Numbered from the stretch's first letter, positions 17,347-26,962 are shown. The stretch is 64,000 bases of DNA from Domibacillus antri (GCF_001936625.1 NZ_MSDU01000008.1:124001-188000); one strand, 5' to 3'. The notes: a model not told the origin generated them from the sequence alone. Made by a program: numbers and translations.

Positions 17347-18524
17347 TTCAATTCCTCCATAAAACTTTTTCCGTATTCAGGCATTTTCACGTTAAAGTTA
17401 TCCGCAATCGATGCGCCAATGTCCGCAAAGGTTTTTCTTTCTTCAAGCGCCTGTCCCTGTCCGAATTTTTTCGAAAAGACGAGAAGCGGTACATATTCAC
17501 GTGTATGATCCGTTCCGTGATGAACCGGGTCGTTGCCGTGATCGGCCGTTATAATAAGCAAATCATCTTCTTTCAGCTCGTCCATTAGTTCCGGCAGGCG
17601 GACATCAAACTCTTCCAAGGCTTTCCCGTATCCTTTCGGGTCACGGCGGTGGCCAAACAGCGCATCAAAATCAACGAGATTGACAAATGATAAGCCGGTA
17701 AAATCTTTTTGGGCAGCATGAATAAATTGATCCATTCCGTCCATATTGGATTTTGTTCGAATGGCTTCCGTCACACCTTCTCCGTCATAAATGTCGTTGA
17801 TTTTCCCAATGGCAATTACGTCAAAATCCGCATCTTTTAACTCATTCATAACGGTACGCCCAAATGGTTTTAATGCATAGTCATGCCGATTGGATGTCCG
17901 CTCAAAATTTCCCGGCTGACCGATAAACGGACGGGCGATGACGCGGCCGACCATATAGTCGCCGGTTTTCGTCATCCCGCGGGCCATTTCACAAATCTTA
18001 TACAATTCATCGATGGGGACAATTTCTTCATGTGCAGCAATTTGCAGTACAGAATCAGCTGATGTGTATACAATCAACGCCCCCGTTTCCATATGTTCTT
18101 TTCCGAGTTCATCGAGAATTTCTGTACCGCTTGCCGGTTTGTTCCCAATGACTTTCCTTCCTGACTTTTGTTCAAGCTCTTGAATTAACGAATCCGGAAA
18201 GCCGTCAGGAAACACTTGAAATGGTGTTTGAATATTTAAGCCCATGATCTCCCAATGTCCGGTCATCGTATCTTTTCCGTTTGATGCTTCCTGCATTTTT
18301 GTATAAAATGCGGCTGGCCGTTCCGCCTTTGCAATCCCCTTTATTTCTTTAATGTTCGATAAACCGAGCGCGCCCATATTCGGCATGTGGAGTCCGCCCA
18401 TCCGCTGTGCAATATGTCCAAGCGTGTCAGCGCCTTCATCGCCGAACTGAGCTGCATCCGGCGCTTCGCCAATACCGACTGAGTCCAGCACAATTAAGTA
18501 AATCCGCTTAAATGGATTATCCAT
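17343..18524 (-). CDS. deoB: Phosphopentomutase
   Basis: Interconverts (deoxy)ribose-1-phosphate and -5-phosphate, feeding sugars from nucleosides into central metabolism. 393 residues, alkaline-phosphatase superfamily: N-terminal metal site [13 protein letters not shown], the phosphorylated Thr region in [13 protein letters not shown], and C-terminal [19 protein letters not shown] metal ligands. Named drm in B. subtilis. First gene of the operon, with a promoter and a palindromic operator upstream. Confidence 0.96.
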   Translation of the reverse strand: MDNPFKRIYLIVLDSVGIGEAPDAAQFGDEGADTLGHIAQRMGGLHMPNMGALGLSNIKEIKGIAKAERPAAFYTKMQEASNGKDTMTGHWEIMGLNIQTPFQVFPDGFPDSLIQELEQKSGRKVIGNKPASGTEILDELGKEHMETGALIVYTSADSVLQIAAHEEIVPIDELYKICEMARGMTKTGDYMVGRVIARPFIGQPGNFERTSNRHDYALKPFGRTVMNELKDADFDVIAIGKINDIYDGEGVTEAIRTKSNMDGMDQFIHAAQKDFTGLSFVNLVDFDALFGHRRDPKGYGKALEEFDVRLPELMDELKEDDLLIITADHGNDPVHHGTDHTREYVPLLVFSKKFGQGQALEERKTFADIGASIADNFNVKMPEYGKSFMEELK

Positions 18525-18604
18525 GCTTTCGATTCTCCTCCTTCATGATTGTTTTTATTATTTACCCTGACGGCTGATGACTCATCCGCACATAACTATT
18601 CGTC

Positions 18605-18619
18605 AGAAGTCTGACTTCT
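18605..18619 (-). promoter_or_regulatory. Palindromic operator at the deoB transcription start
   Basis: AGAAGTC-T-GACTTCT is a perfect 7+7 inverted repeat with one central base, located just downstream of the predicted -10, at about +1 to +15. The position suggests a repressor site for the salvage operon; the regulator is unknown. Confidence 0.5.
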
Positions 18620-18626
18620 CTTCCTT

Positions 18627-18655
18627 ATTATAATCCATCCGCTTAGCAAATACAA
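18627..18655 (-). promoter_or_regulatory. SigA promoter of deoB-pupG-pdp
   Basis: Minus strand TTGTAT (18650-18655), 17-base spacer, perfect TATAAT (18627-18632). The -35 overlaps the T-run of the xerD terminator. Confidence 0.65.
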
Positions 18656-18681
18656 AAAGCGCCTGAAACATTTTCAAGCGC
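18654..18681 (-). terminator. Terminator overlapping the xerD 3' end
   Basis: GCGCTTGAAA/TTTCAGGCGC stem (one G-U pair) with a 3-base loop and a five-T tail on the minus strand; includes the xerD stop. Confidence 0.75.
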
Positions 18682-19564
18682 GGGGATGAAATTGGGAATA
18701 TACATCTTTTAACCTCGTTTTAGTCACATGCGTGTAGATCTGCGTTGTCGAAATATCAGCGTGCCCAAGCATTTCCTGCACGGCACGCAAGTCAGCGCCA
18801 TTTTCAAGCAAATGAGTCGCAAATGAATGTCTGAGTGTATGAGGCGTTATTTCTTTTTCAATCGTCGCTTTTTTCGCCAGTGCTTTAATGATTTTCCAAA
18901 ATCCCTGACGCGTCAGCCGCTTCCCGTAATGATTTAAAAAAAGAGCGTCATCACGGTGTTTTTGCGAGACGAGCTGCGGCCGCCCGTTTTGCAAATACCG
19001 TTCAATAGCTTCTAGTGCATGCCGGCCCGCCGGAATGATCCGCTCTTTCTCCCCTTTGCCTGTACAGCGGACAAAACCCATCGTTAAATGAACATCTTCT
19101 TTATTTAATGAGGTTAATTCACTCACGCGTAAACCGGATGCATACATTAATTCCATCATGGCTTTATCACGCATGCCGAGCGGTGTCGTTTCCTCTGGTG
19201 AAGCAAGCAGCGCTTCTGTTTCTTCCATGCTGAGCACCTTTGGAAGCGTTCGGCCTGATTTTGGCGTTTCAACATGGTTCGTCGGATCATGATCGGTGAC
19301 CCGGTCTTGAATTAAAAAATGATGAAATGAACGAATGGTGGAAATTTGGCGGGCAATCGTTTTTGCTGATTTCCCCTGCTCTTTCAGCTGTTCAAGGAAG
19401 TGCAAAATATGTACGCGCTTAATCTCAGGCAATGTCACCTGTTCGACTTTTTCCAAATAATTTATATAGTGACGCAAATCTCTCCTGTAGGCCGAAATGG
19501 TGTTATCAGCCAGCCCTTTTTCGACAATTAAAAAATGAAGAAAGTCATCCATGTGTTCTTTCAA
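18674..19564 (-). CDS. xerD: Tyrosine recombinase XerD
   Basis: Site-specific recombinase that, with its partner, resolves chromosome dimers at dif. 296 residues: N-terminal core-binding domain (1-90), catalytic domain with Arg in [13 protein letters not shown] near 150, [15 protein letters not shown] near 242, and [15 protein letters not shown] carrying the C-terminal His and the nucleophilic Tyr near 278. TTG 19564 has GAGGTG 5 bases upstream. Located after fur as in B. subtilis, without yqzK. Confidence 0.94.
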   Translation of the reverse strand: MKEHMDDFLHFLIVEKGLADNTISAYRRDLRHYINYLEKVEQVTLPEIKRVHILHFLEQLKEQGKSAKTIARQISTIRSFHHFLIQDRVTDHDPTNHVETPKSGRTLPKVLSMEETEALLASPEETTPLGMRDKAMMELMYASGLRVSELTSLNKEDVHLTMGFVRCTGKGEKERIIPAGRHALEAIERYLQNGRPQLVSQKHRDDALFLNHYGKRLTRQGFWKIIKALAKKATIEKEITPHTLRHSFATHLLENGADLRAVQEMLGHADISTTQIYTHVTKTRLKDVYSQFHPRA

Positions 19565-19583
19565 ATTATCACCTCTTCATCAT

Positions 19584-19613
19584 AAAAAAACCTTTCGACT
19601 CATTCGAAAGGTT
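19584..19613 (-). terminator. Terminator after fur
   Basis: Perfect 10-base stem AACCTTTCGA/TCGAAAGGTT, 5-base loop, seven T on the minus strand, directly after the fur stop. Confidence 0.85.
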
Positions 19614-20090
19614 CTATTCAGCATGCTGTTTTTCAAGATCCTCTTCCTCCTGTTTCGAATGGCATCTGCTGCATATGCCATGAAACGTCAAGCGGTGATC
19701 TTTAATTTTGAAATTCCATCGTCTTTCCACAATGGCTTCCACGTCATCAAGTAAATCTTCTTGAATTTCATCCACCGCGCCGCATTCGATACAGACGAGA
19801 TGATGATGAAAATGCGCCGCTCCTTCCTGACGAAGGTCGTAGCGGGAGACGCCATCTCCAAAATTTATTTTATCAACCACTTTGAGTTCGTTTAATAGTT
19901 CGAGCGTTCTGTAGACTGTAGCCAACCCAATTTCAGGCGCTTTTTCTTTAACGAGGAGGTACACGTCTTCAGCGCTTAAATGGTCCTCTTCATGTTCAAG
20001 AAGAACACGCACAGTGGCTTCGCGCTGCGGTGTTAATTTGTAGCTTGCTGCGTGCAGCTGTTTTTTAATACGGTCGATCCGGCTTTCCAT
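19614..20090 (-). CDS. fur: Ferric uptake regulator Fur
   Basis: 158-residue iron-responsive repressor. N-terminal winged helix with TPQREATVRVLLE, then the metal-binding dimer domain: His cluster in AAHFHHHLVCIECG and C-terminal CSRCH, whose four Cys form the structural zinc site. ATG 20090 has GGGAGGGG 6 bases upstream; the open frame to 20141 is not needed. Has its own promoter at the end of spoIIM. FUR family assignment is sure; Fur over PerR or Zur rests on synteny with spoIIM and xerD. Confidence 0.92.
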   Translation of the reverse strand: MESRIDRIKKQLHAASYKLTPQREATVRVLLEHEEDHLSAEDVYLLVKEKAPEIGLATVYRTLELLNELKVVDKINFGDGVSRYDLRQEGAAHFHHHLVCIECGAVDEIQEDLLDDVEAIVERRWNFKIKDHRLTFHGICSRCHSKQEEEDLEKQHAE

Positions 20091-20121
20091 TATTGTCCCC
20101 TCCCTCGCCGATGTAATCTTT

Positions 20122-20149
20122 ATTATAACAAAATCATGCAATGAATCAA
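20122..20149 (-). promoter_or_regulatory. SigA promoter of fur
   Basis: TTGATT (20144-20149), 16-base spacer, extended -10 TGTTATAAT with TATAAT at 20122-20127, overlapping the end of spoIIM. Confidence 0.55.
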
Positions 20150-20775
20150 AAGAATTTATTTAGAAGAACATTCATCATATGACTGGATATAAATGCTTCA
20201 ATAAAAGCGGCGCCCAAAATAGCCATTAACACGGCACCTATGTAGCCCAAATACGCCATAATACTTTTTGTAAACGGCAGGGGGACCGTCTGCTTAACTG
20301 TCAGTTTTTGCAGAAGGCGGATCGAACACGACGCCGACATCACCGCTGTAAATAAAAAAGCGGGGATGAGAATCATATTTTGCGGCAGAATGGTGAAAAT
20401 AGCGATCATAAGCCCGTCCCATTTCATTTGCTGAATAAGAAAGCCAACCGAAAAGCCTGTTACCGCTCCTTTTAAAAAAAGCAATATAAAAATAAGCGGA
20501 AGTCCGATCACAGATATGCCTGCGATCCACATCGCCCCGGTGAATTTGACATTATGAATGACACTTTCCCAGAACAGATCAAGCGGCTTGGCCACATTGC
20601 CGGCAGATGCCTGTGTGAAAAACTCTTTTACATACGAATACAGTTCTGATTTTTGAAGCGGCATCATGCTGTTCACTGTCAGCGTACCAAAGACCGTTCC
20701 TGTCATCAGCAGTACGGCTGTAAATAAATACAGCGCCGCCCGTTTTTGAATATGACGGTTGATGGCAATCCACAT
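20146..20775 (-). CDS. spoIIM: Stage II sporulation protein M
   Basis: 209-residue polytopic membrane protein of the SpoIIDMP complex that drives septal thinning and engulfment by remodelling peptidoglycan. Five hydrophobic segments are visible (about 13-35, 80-105, 112-135, 145-165 and 185-205). ATG 20775 (MWIAINRHIQKRA) fits the family N-terminus; the frame is open to 20865. A SigE-like promoter and a hairpin covering the G-rich ribosome-site region lie just upstream. Confidence 0.92.
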   Translation of the reverse strand: MWIAINRHIQKRAALYLFTAVLLMTGTVFGTLTVNSMMPLQKSELYSYVKEFFTQASAGNVAKPLDLFWESVIHNVKFTGAMWIAGISVIGLPLIFILLFLKGAVTGFSVGFLIQQMKWDGLMIAIFTILPQNMILIPAFLFTAVMSASCSIRLLQKLTVKQTVPLPFTKSIMAYLGYIGAVLMAILGAAFIEAFISSHMMNVLLNKFF

Positions 20776-20786
20776 AAATGGAGGCC

Positions 20787-20817
20787 CCCCTCTCTTTTGC
20801 CCACTATATGAGAGGGG
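20787..20817 (-). promoter_or_regulatory. SD-sequestering hairpin before spoIIM
   Basis: Minus strand CCCCTCTC (20810-20817) is perfectly complementary to GAGAGGGG (20787-20794) in the G-rich region upstream of spoIIM. There is no T-run, so it is not a terminator. The 5' arm lies in the spacer of the SigE-like promoter, so it would be present only in nudF read-through mRNA. Confidence 0.5.
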
Positions 20818-20831
20818 CGGCATCATTATAC
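20803..20831 (-). promoter_or_regulatory. Candidate SigE promoter of spoIIM
   Basis: Minus strand GTATAAT (20825-20831), 14 bases, CATATAGT (20803-20810); partial matches to SigE KMATATT and CATACAMT. SigE control of spoIIM is known in B. subtilis. Confidence 0.35.
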
Positions 20832-21371
20832 CAGTCCGTTTAAGCGCACATACTGCAGGGCCCACATTGTTTTCGCATCATAAATACGTTCCTCCCGCAT
20901 AAGCTGTTCTGCTTCATCAATCGTCACTTCCATCAATTCGACAAACTCATCTTCATCTGCGGTAAGACCGTCCTGCACCCTTTCGATATCTTCCGCAAGA
21001 TACACATGGACAAGCTCATCTGCGAACCCTGGTGACGTGTAAAATGACTGCACATGCGTCATTTTGCCGGTACGGCAGCCCGTTTCTTCTTCCAGTTCAC
21101 GTCGTGCAGATGATTCCGGTTCCTCCCCTGGTTCAAGTTTACCCGCCGGCACTTCGACAAGCGGCCGCTCAAGGGCTTTTCGGTATTGTTCAACAAGAAT
21201 GATTTTCTTATCACTAGTTAATGCAATGACACAGACGGCACCGGGGTGTTTAATGATTTCTCTTTTCGTTTCTTTTCCATCCGGCAGCAGAACATCATCC
21301 ACTTGCAGACTGATCACTTTTCCTTTAAATATCGGTTCGGTTTTGATCGTTTTTTCTTCAAATTTATGCAT
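20826..21371 (-). CDS. nudF: ADP-ribose pyrophosphatase NudF
   Basis: 181-residue Nudix hydrolase splitting ADP-ribose to AMP and ribose-5-phosphate. The Nudix box is complete near residues 80-102 (G-x5-E-x7-REL-x-EE-x-G in GKLEPGEEPESSARRELEEE). ATG with GAGGGA upstream. Adjacent to spoIIM, as in B. subtilis, and divergent from yqkF. Confidence 0.93.
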   Translation of the reverse strand: MHKFEEKTIKTEPIFKGKVISLQVDDVLLPDGKETKREIIKHPGAVCVIALTSDKKIILVEQYRKALERPLVEVPAGKLEPGEEPESSARRELEEETGCRTGKMTHVQSFYTSPGFADELVHVYLAEDIERVQDGLTADEDEFVELMEVTIDEAEQLMREERIYDAKTMWALQYVRLNGLV

Positions 21372-21436
21372 AAGATTCCCTCTTTTCTTTTTTTCTCTTC
21401 CATATGTTACACTCTAAAAAAAGGAAGGTGAATGGA

Positions 21437-22354
21437 TTGAATACACGCGAGCTTGGCCATTCCGGCATTTTTGTCAGCGAACTGGGCCTCGGCTGCATGT
21501 CGATCGGCACGGAAGAGCATCGTGCCGAAACTATTTTAAAAACAGCGCTTGATGAAGGCATTACCTATTTCGATACAGCCGATTTATATGACTTCGGTGT
21601 GAACGAAAAGCTTGTCGGCAAAACATTGAAAAATGTCCGTGATAAGGTGGTTATTGCCACAAAAGCCGGGAACCGGTGGACCGATTCGAAAGACAGCTGG
21701 ACATGGGATGCATCAAAGGCTTATATAAAAGAAGCCGCGAAACAAAGTTTGAAACGCCTTGGCACCGAGTACATTGATTTATACCAGCTGCACGGCGGCA
21801 CGCTCGATGATCCAATTGACGAAACGATTGAAGCCTTTGAAGAGCTGAAGGCAGAAGGCTTCATCCGGGCCTATGGAATTTCCTCGATTCGGCCGACGGT
21901 TATTGACCAATATGTAAAAAAGTCCTCGATTTCCAGTGTCATGGTGCAGTACAGCATGCTGGACCGCCGTCCCGAAAATCAGGCGCTTCCTATTTTATCA
22001 GAGAATGGGGTCAGTGTCGTCGCCCGCGGTCCGATCGCATTCGGTCTGTTAAGCGCAAAGTGGCGGGAAAAGCTTGCAAAAGCATCAAAAAAAGGGCTGA
22101 ATTGGTACGACGAATCAGAACTTTCAGCCGTTTTAACTAAACTTGAAAAAAACTTTGCACCGGACCGTACATTAAATGGACTTGCTTTTCGCTATGTGCT
22201 CCATCATTCCGCTGCTGTCGTTGCGGGTGCGAGCTCTATTGAACAGCTAAAAGAAAATGCCCGTGCGATACGTGAAACCACGCTGACGGAGGAAGAATAC
22301 AAATGGATTCAAGATACAGTAAAGACAGCCGATTACGACGCACATCGACTTTAA
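21437..22354 (+). CDS. yqkF: Aldo/keto reductase YqkF
   Basis: 305-residue NADPH-dependent oxidoreductase of the AKR superfamily; physiological substrate unknown. (beta/alpha)8 features: DTADLYDFGVNE with the Asp and Tyr of the catalytic tetrad, Lys in VVIATKAGNRW, His in YQLHGGT. TTG 21437 has GGAAGGTG 6 bases upstream and gives the family length; the frame open from 21404 lacks a ribosome site. The next gene starts inside its 3' end. Confidence 0.9.
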   Translation: MNTRELGHSGIFVSELGLGCMSIGTEEHRAETILKTALDEGITYFDTADLYDFGVNEKLVGKTLKNVRDKVVIATKAGNRWTDSKDSWTWDASKAYIKEAAKQSLKRLGTEYIDLYQLHGGTLDDPIDETIEAFEELKAEGFIRAYGISSIRPTVIDQYVKKSSISSVMVQYSMLDRRPENQALPILSENGVSVVARGPIAFGLLSAKWREKLAKASKKGLNWYDESELSAVLTKLEKNFAPDRTLNGLAFRYVLHHSAAVVAGASSIEQLKENARAIRETTLTEEEYKWIQDTVKTADYDAHRL

Positions 22355-23271
22355 AAAAAACGGCCTTCTCAGCCGGTTCTGCCGCCGCGCTGCTCTTGGC
22401 CGGTGCGGGTGTATATTTATCGAACCGTATATTATACAGGACAAAAAAAACAGATGAAGCCATTGTTGAGCGGGAAAAAAAAGCCGGACGATTTAATCCG
22501 AACCTATATGAGCAGCTTCCGAAAGAAGAGGTGTGGGTGACGGCGGCAGACGGCATTCGTCTCAAGACTGTTTTTATTGAGCCGAATCCCGGCAATCCAT
22601 ATGTCATTTTTTGTCATGGTGTTGCAGAGCATAAAATCAATTCCTTTAAATACATGAATTTATTTTTAAAGCGCGGGTTTAACGCCATTTTATACGATCA
22701 TCGCCGGCACGGGGAATCAGAAGGCACCGTCACAAGCTATGGTCATTTTGAAAAAATGGACTTAAAAGCGGTTATTGATGAATTGATCCGGCGTGAAGGG
22801 GATGATGTGCGGTTCGGCATCCACGGGGAATCAATGGGTGCTGCTACCCTTCTCCTATATGCCGGTACAGTGGAAGACCGCGCTGATTTTTATGTAGCCG
22901 ATTGCCCGTTTTCCGATTTCCGCAAACAGCTCCAGCATCAAATGAAGCGGGAAATCGGGATTGCGCCTCGCTTTTTAATGACGCTGGCCGAGTGGGCTGT
23001 CTGGCTCCGCGGACGATATAAACTGAAGGAATTGTCACCTCTTGAAGCGGTAAAAAGGATTCAAAAGCCGGTGCTGTTTATTCACAGCCGGGATGATGAC
23101 TTTATTTTGCCGGATATGACCGAAGCGCTGTTTGAAGCAAAACAGGGTCCAAAAGAATTGTATATAGCTCCAAATGGTGTTCATGCACAATCTTATAACG
23201 AAAACCCCGAACAATACGAAAAAGCGGTGGAAGATTTTTTACGAAAATACGACCTGATTCCCTCTGATTAA
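22303..23271 (+). CDS. yqkD: Alpha/beta hydrolase YqkD
   Basis: 322-residue alpha/beta hydrolase with an N-terminal membrane anchor (about 20-43). Oxyanion region FCHGVAEHK near residue 105, nucleophile elbow HGESMGA near 168, catalytic Asp in HSRDDDFI near 265 and His in NGVHAQSYN near 292. Closest match is YqkD, of unknown substrate. ATG 22303 has GGAGG 10 bases upstream and lies 52 bases inside yqkF, so the overlap is unusually long but supported; yqkE is absent. Confidence 0.87.
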   Translation: MDSRYSKDSRLRRTSTLKKTAFSAGSAAALLLAGAGVYLSNRILYRTKKTDEAIVEREKKAGRFNPNLYEQLPKEEVWVTAADGIRLKTVFIEPNPGNPYVIFCHGVAEHKINSFKYMNLFLKRGFNAILYDHRRHGESEGTVTSYGHFEKMDLKAVIDELIRREGDDVRFGIHGESMGAATLLLYAGTVEDRADFYVADCPFSDFRKQLQHQMKREIGIAPRFLMTLAEWAVWLRGRYKLKELSPLEAVKRIQKPVLFIHSRDDDFILPDMTEALFEAKQGPKELYIAPNGVHAQSYNENPEQYEKAVEDFLRKYDLIPSD

Positions 23272-23273
23272 AG

Positions 23274-23311
23274 AAAAGCCGCCTCAATAAAAAACTATTG
23301 AGACGGCTTTT
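23274..23311. terminator. Bidirectional terminator between yqkD and yqjQ
   Basis: 16-base arms AAAAGCCGCCTCAATA/TATTGAGACGGCTTTT (one mismatch) around a 6-base loop, with A and T runs at the two ends, between convergent genes. Confidence 0.8.
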
Positions 23312-23341
23312 CAAGTATACGCGAAATGTGGAATAAGCCTG

Positions 23342-24103
23342 CTATTTCTGAAAGAACGCTTTTCGGGCAAGCCGTTCAACGGTTCCCGGAAAAAGTGTGT
23401 GAATCACGCTGCCGGCGGCCATCCATTTCGGTATGTTCACTTCCCGAACCGGCCTGCCGATGACAGCAACCGTTTTCCTGGCTACTTCAGCCGGATTCAG
23501 CATTAACTTTGACGCCTTTTTTAAATACGTCCCTTCCGGATCCGCCTTCTCAAAAAATGGAGTGGCAATCGGCCCTGGATTAATTGCTGTAACGTATACA
23601 TTTGAACGGCCAAGCTCCATGCGGATGCTGTTTGTAAAGCCTAATACCGCATGCTTTGTCGCGGCATATACCGCTGATTTTGGCGTTGCTAGCTTGCCGG
23701 CCATTGAGGCGATATTGATAATGTGTCCGTTTTTCCGTTCGATCATTTGCGGGATAACGAGCTCTGTACACTGAATCAGCCCTGTCACATTCACGTTGAT
23801 CATCTCTGCTGTTTCTTCCGGTTTCACTTCATGTGCCCATGCAAAATAACCGACCCCTGCATTGTTAATTAAGACGTCAACACGGCCGATGTCATGGAAA
23901 ATGGATTTAAGGGCTGCGCGATCCGTAACATCCGCCTGAAAAATACGAACGTTATCCGATTCGCCCAGTTCTTTTTTTATTTGCTCAAGCCTGTCAAGAC
24001 GGCGCGCAATCAATACGACACGATACCCTGCCGATACAGCTTCTTTTGCCAGCTCTGCTCCTAAACCGGAAGAAGCACCTGTAATGACGACTGTTTTGTT
24101 CAT
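23342..24103 (-). CDS. yqjQ: Short-chain dehydrogenase/reductase YqjQ
   Basis: 253-residue classical SDR, NAD(P)-binding Rossmann fold. Cofactor motif TGASSGLG near residues 8-15, NNAG near 85, catalytic YAATKHA near 150. Substrate not predictable. ATG 24103 has GGGGGTG 6 bases upstream; GTG 24112, overlapping the previous stop, is an alternative. Follows yqjP directly. Confidence 0.88.
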   Translation of the reverse strand: MNKTVVITGASSGLGAELAKEAVSAGYRVVLIARRLDRLEQIKKELGESDNVRIFQADVTDRAALKSIFHDIGRVDVLINNAGVGYFAWAHEVKPEETAEMINVNVTGLIQCTELVIPQMIERKNGHIINIASMAGKLATPKSAVYAATKHAVLGFTNSIRMELGRSNVYVTAINPGPIATPFFEKADPEGTYLKKASKLMLNPAEVARKTVAVIGRPVREVNIPKWMAAGSVIHTLFPGTVERLARKAFFQK

Positions 24104-24108
24104 TTCTG

Positions 24109-25071
24109 TCACCCCCGGTAATAAATGGCGCCGTTTTCAACATGGTGAACGGAAATCTCTCCGCGTTCAAGCAAATAATCAAACTGGCCGGTCGTCTCTG
24201 AAAGCGTCAAGCCCGTTTCTTTTTTATACACTTCCGGAAAAAGTTTAACACAAACCTCAAAGATCGTCATCGGTTTTTCTTTCAGCATGGAGAGGACCAG
24301 CATCGCCCGGTCATGCTGCCGCTCGAACCGGCGCTCAATCAGCGGGTTCATAGATTTAATATCGTTCCCATGACCCGTTAACGCCAGTTGAATATCCATC
24401 TTCATCACTTTTTTTAAGGAATCACGATATTGAAGTAAGGATTTCGCCCGCTGCCCGCCGCGCTCCGAGGGCGGTTCAATTAGCGGATTAGATGAAACCG
24501 TTTTTAGCACGTGGTCCCCCGCTAATAAAAAACCATCTTTTTCATGATAAAAAACGAGATGGCTCTGCGCATGACCCGGTGTTTCAAATACACGCCAGCC
24601 CGGCAATGCCGGCAGCTCGTCTCCTTCTTTAAGCGCTTGCGTCAGAACGCTGTTTTTCGAGCTAAATTTCAACGTTTTTTCCAGATTGTTTGCCATTTGA
24701 ATCATGTCTTCCGGCACACCAAACTCCCGGAATAATGACCGAAAAAAATCTCGGCGCCAATTCAGAAATGACTCATTATACGACAACCAGTTGGCGCAAT
24801 ATTCATGTCCATAAATTTCTGCATTCAAGTCATCAAGCAATCCGACATGATCGGGATGATGGTGTGTTAAAATCACTTGTTCAATATCTGTTATTTTATA
24901 GCCGGCCTCTTTCAAACCTGCCTGAAAAGCGGCTCTGGCCTCCGTTGTATTGACCCCGGCATCGATGAGCGTGAGCCGGTCCCCTTTTACCAAATATGTA
25001 TTAACATCACCGATCGGGAAGGGCGTCGGCATCGTTATTTTTATGATATTTTGATACGTATTGATCCCCAT
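24109..25071 (-). CDS. yqjP: Metallo-beta-lactamase fold hydrolase YqjP
   Basis: 320-residue MBL-fold hydrolase. Metal-binding motif HHHPDHVG near residue 70, further ligands in GHAQSH and AGDHV, and a C-terminal winged-helix-like extension (about 240-320) seen in this subfamily. Substrate unknown. ATG 25071 has AGGTGG 5 bases upstream; GTG 25080 is less likely. Probably co-transcribed with yqjQ. Confidence 0.87.
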   Translation of the reverse strand: MGINTYQNIIKITMPTPFPIGDVNTYLVKGDRLTLIDAGVNTTEARAAFQAGLKEAGYKITDIEQVILTHHHPDHVGLLDDLNAEIYGHEYCANWLSYNESFLNWRRDFFRSLFREFGVPEDMIQMANNLEKTLKFSSKNSVLTQALKEGDELPALPGWRVFETPGHAQSHLVFYHEKDGFLLAGDHVLKTVSSNPLIEPPSERGGQRAKSLLQYRDSLKKVMKMDIQLALTGHGNDIKSMNPLIERRFERQHDRAMLVLSMLKEKPMTIFEVCVKLFPEVYKKETGLTLSETTGQFDYLLERGEISVHHVENGAIYYRG

Positions 25072-25160
25072 TATGTCCACCTGCCATTTTTGTAAAATAA
25101 TATTTCCTTATGTAGTGTACCCGTTTCATTCTGAATTGTCATTCATTATTCGTTGATCTC

Positions 25161-25189
25161 TTGACAGAAACGCATCTTTTCCGCATAAT
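25161..25189 (+). promoter_or_regulatory. SigA promoter of proI
   Basis: Perfect TTGACA (25161-25166), 17-base spacer, CATAAT (25184-25189), 43 bases before the start. Confidence 0.7.
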
Positions 25190-25232
25190 CACTTGAAAAG
25201 TCAAAATGTTTGGGCAACAGGGAGGAATCAAG

Positions 25233-26048
25233 TTGAAAGCAGTATTTATTGGGGCCGGTTCTATGGCTGAGGCAATTATCGCCGGCGGATTGAAAAGCGG
25301 CGCGCTTCAAGCGGAAAACACATACGTCACAAATCGGTCTGATGCTATACGGTTGAACGAATTAGCCAATCAATTTGGCATTCAAACTGGATATGAAGTC
25401 GAATCTGTCTTGCAGGAGGCGGACGTAATCGTGCTTGCGATGAAGCCAAAAGATGCAGCAGCGGGACTTGAAGCGATCCAGTCTTCGATAAACGAACATT
25501 CAGTCGTCATCAGCCTGCTTGCCGGTGTCGGAATTGATTTTATAGAAAAAACCATTGGCAAACCTTGCTCCATCATTCGCGCGATGCCAAATACGTCCGC
25601 TGCCGTCGGCAAGTCCGCCACCGCCATCGCGTTAAATGAGCTTGTCACAGCTGAACAACATCAATCGGCCATCGATCTTTTTGCGGCGATCGGTCTGGCC
25701 ATTACGGTGGATGAATCACAAATGGACGCGGTGACAGCTGTTTCTGGAAGCGGTCCGGCTTATATTTATTATGTAGCCGAGGTAATGCAGAAGGCTGGTG
25801 AAGAGCTGGGCCTCGATCATGAAACAGCTAAATCACTCATCATTCAAACGCTTCTCGGGGCTGCAGACATGCTATCTGTATCTGACGGACAGGCTGCCGC
25901 TCTTCGCAAAGCCATTACAAGCGAAGGCGGAACAACAGAAGCCGCCATCCGCACATTTGATGAAATGAATGTGAAAGAAGCCATTTCCGCCGGTGTAAAA
26001 GAAGCGGCCGTTCAGTCAAAACGGCTCGGCGCCGCTTATCAATGTTAA
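25233..26048 (+). CDS. proI: Pyrroline-5-carboxylate reductase
   Basis: 271-residue enzyme reducing 1-pyrroline-5-carboxylate to proline with NAD(P)H. N-terminal dinucleotide motif [11 protein letters not shown], the [13 protein letters not shown] segment near 115, and the ProC signature GSGPAYIYY near 168. TTG 25233 has GGGAGGAA 5 bases upstream. Next to rnz and zwf, the position of proI (yqjO) rather than proH or proG in B. subtilis. The stop shares TTAA with the convergent rnz stop. Confidence 0.9.
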   Translation: MKAVFIGAGSMAEAIIAGGLKSGALQAENTYVTNRSDAIRLNELANQFGIQTGYEVESVLQEADVIVLAMKPKDAAAGLEAIQSSINEHSVVISLLAGVGIDFIEKTIGKPCSIIRAMPNTSAAVGKSATAIALNELVTAEQHQSAIDLFAAIGLAITVDESQMDAVTAVSGSGPAYIYYVAEVMQKAGEELGLDHETAKSLIIQTLLGAADMLSVSDGQAAALRKAITSEGGTTEAAIRTFDEMNVKEAISAGVKEAAVQSKRLGAAYQC

Positions 26049-26962
26049 CCGACCGGCACTTCAAGTAAATCGCGGGCAATGATGACCGGCTGAAAGACAT
26101 TTTCTGCTTCTTTCAGCAGCTGCCGTTCATCCTCCCGCGTGTAGCGGGAACTGATATGCGTTAAACATAATGCTTTGGCTCCTGCACGCATCGCCGTTTC
26201 CGCTGCCTGCTTGGTCGTTGAATGAAAATAGTCACGGGCCATCTTTTCATTTTCTGCATTAAACGTTGCTTCATGAACAAGCAAATCAGCATTGGACGCA
26301 AGCTGAACAGCCATCTCACACTGTCTCGTATCACCGAGCACAGTGACAATTTTTCCTGGTTGTGGGTCATTTGTGTATCTGCCCGGGTCAATTATTCGCC
26401 CATCTGATAATACGACCGGCTGTCCTTCTTTAATTTTTTTATAAACGGGTCCGGGCGGAATATTATCTTCGCGGAGACGGTCAACCAATAGCTCACCCGG
26501 CTTTTCTTTTTCAGCAAACCGATAGCCGAGTGAATAAATGCCATGATCCAATTTGCCTGCGGTCACAAACATGCCGTCGTCTTCAAAAATGATGCCTTCT
26601 TCAATTTCTTCAATAAAAAGCGGATATTGAAGATGTGTTTGGCTGACTTCAAGCGATGTTTCAATAAATGTACGGATACCGGGCGGGCCATATACTGTAA
26701 GCGGTTCTGTACCGCCTTGAAAAGAACGGCTTCCGAGCAGGCCGGGCAGACCAAAAATATGATCGCCGTGTAAATGGGTAATAAATATTTTTTCAATACG
26801 GCGCGGTTTCAGCGTTGTGTGCAAAATCTGGTGCTGCGTGGCCTCACCGCAATCGATGAGCCATACGGCACCGCGTTCATTTAACATTTTAAGCGCGATG
26901 GATGTCACATTGCGCATTTTACCGGGTACACCAGCACCCGTTCCAAGAAATAAAATGTCCAA
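26045..26962 (-). CDS. rnz: Ribonuclease Z
   Basis: 305-residue tRNA 3' endonuclease of the MBL fold. Zinc-binding [12 protein letters not shown] near residue 65, [12 protein letters not shown] near 140, and conserved His in LVHEATF and [13 protein letters not shown] with a G-rich ribosome site. Convergent with proI, sharing four bases (TTAA); no terminator visible between them. Confidence 0.94.
   Translation of the reverse strand: MDILFLGTGAGVPGKMRNVTSIALKMLNERGAVWLIDCGEATQHQILHTTLKPRRIEKIFITHLHGDHIFGLPGLLGSRSFQGGTEPLTVYGPPGIRTFIETSLEVSQTHLQYPLFIEEIEEGIIFEDDGMFVTAGKLDHGIYSLGYRFAEKEKPGELLVDRLREDNIPPGPVYKKIKEGQPVVLSDGRIIDPGRYTNDPQPGKIVTVLGDTRQCEMAVQLASNADLLVHEATFNAENEKMARDYFHSTTKQAAETAMRAGAKALCLTHISSRYTREDERQLLKEAENVFQPVIIARDLLEVPVG

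Noticed and set aside
20787-20817. Terminator after nudF
   Set aside because: The hairpin is stable but followed by GGCCTCC, not T residues, so it is better explained as covering the spoIIM ribosome site.
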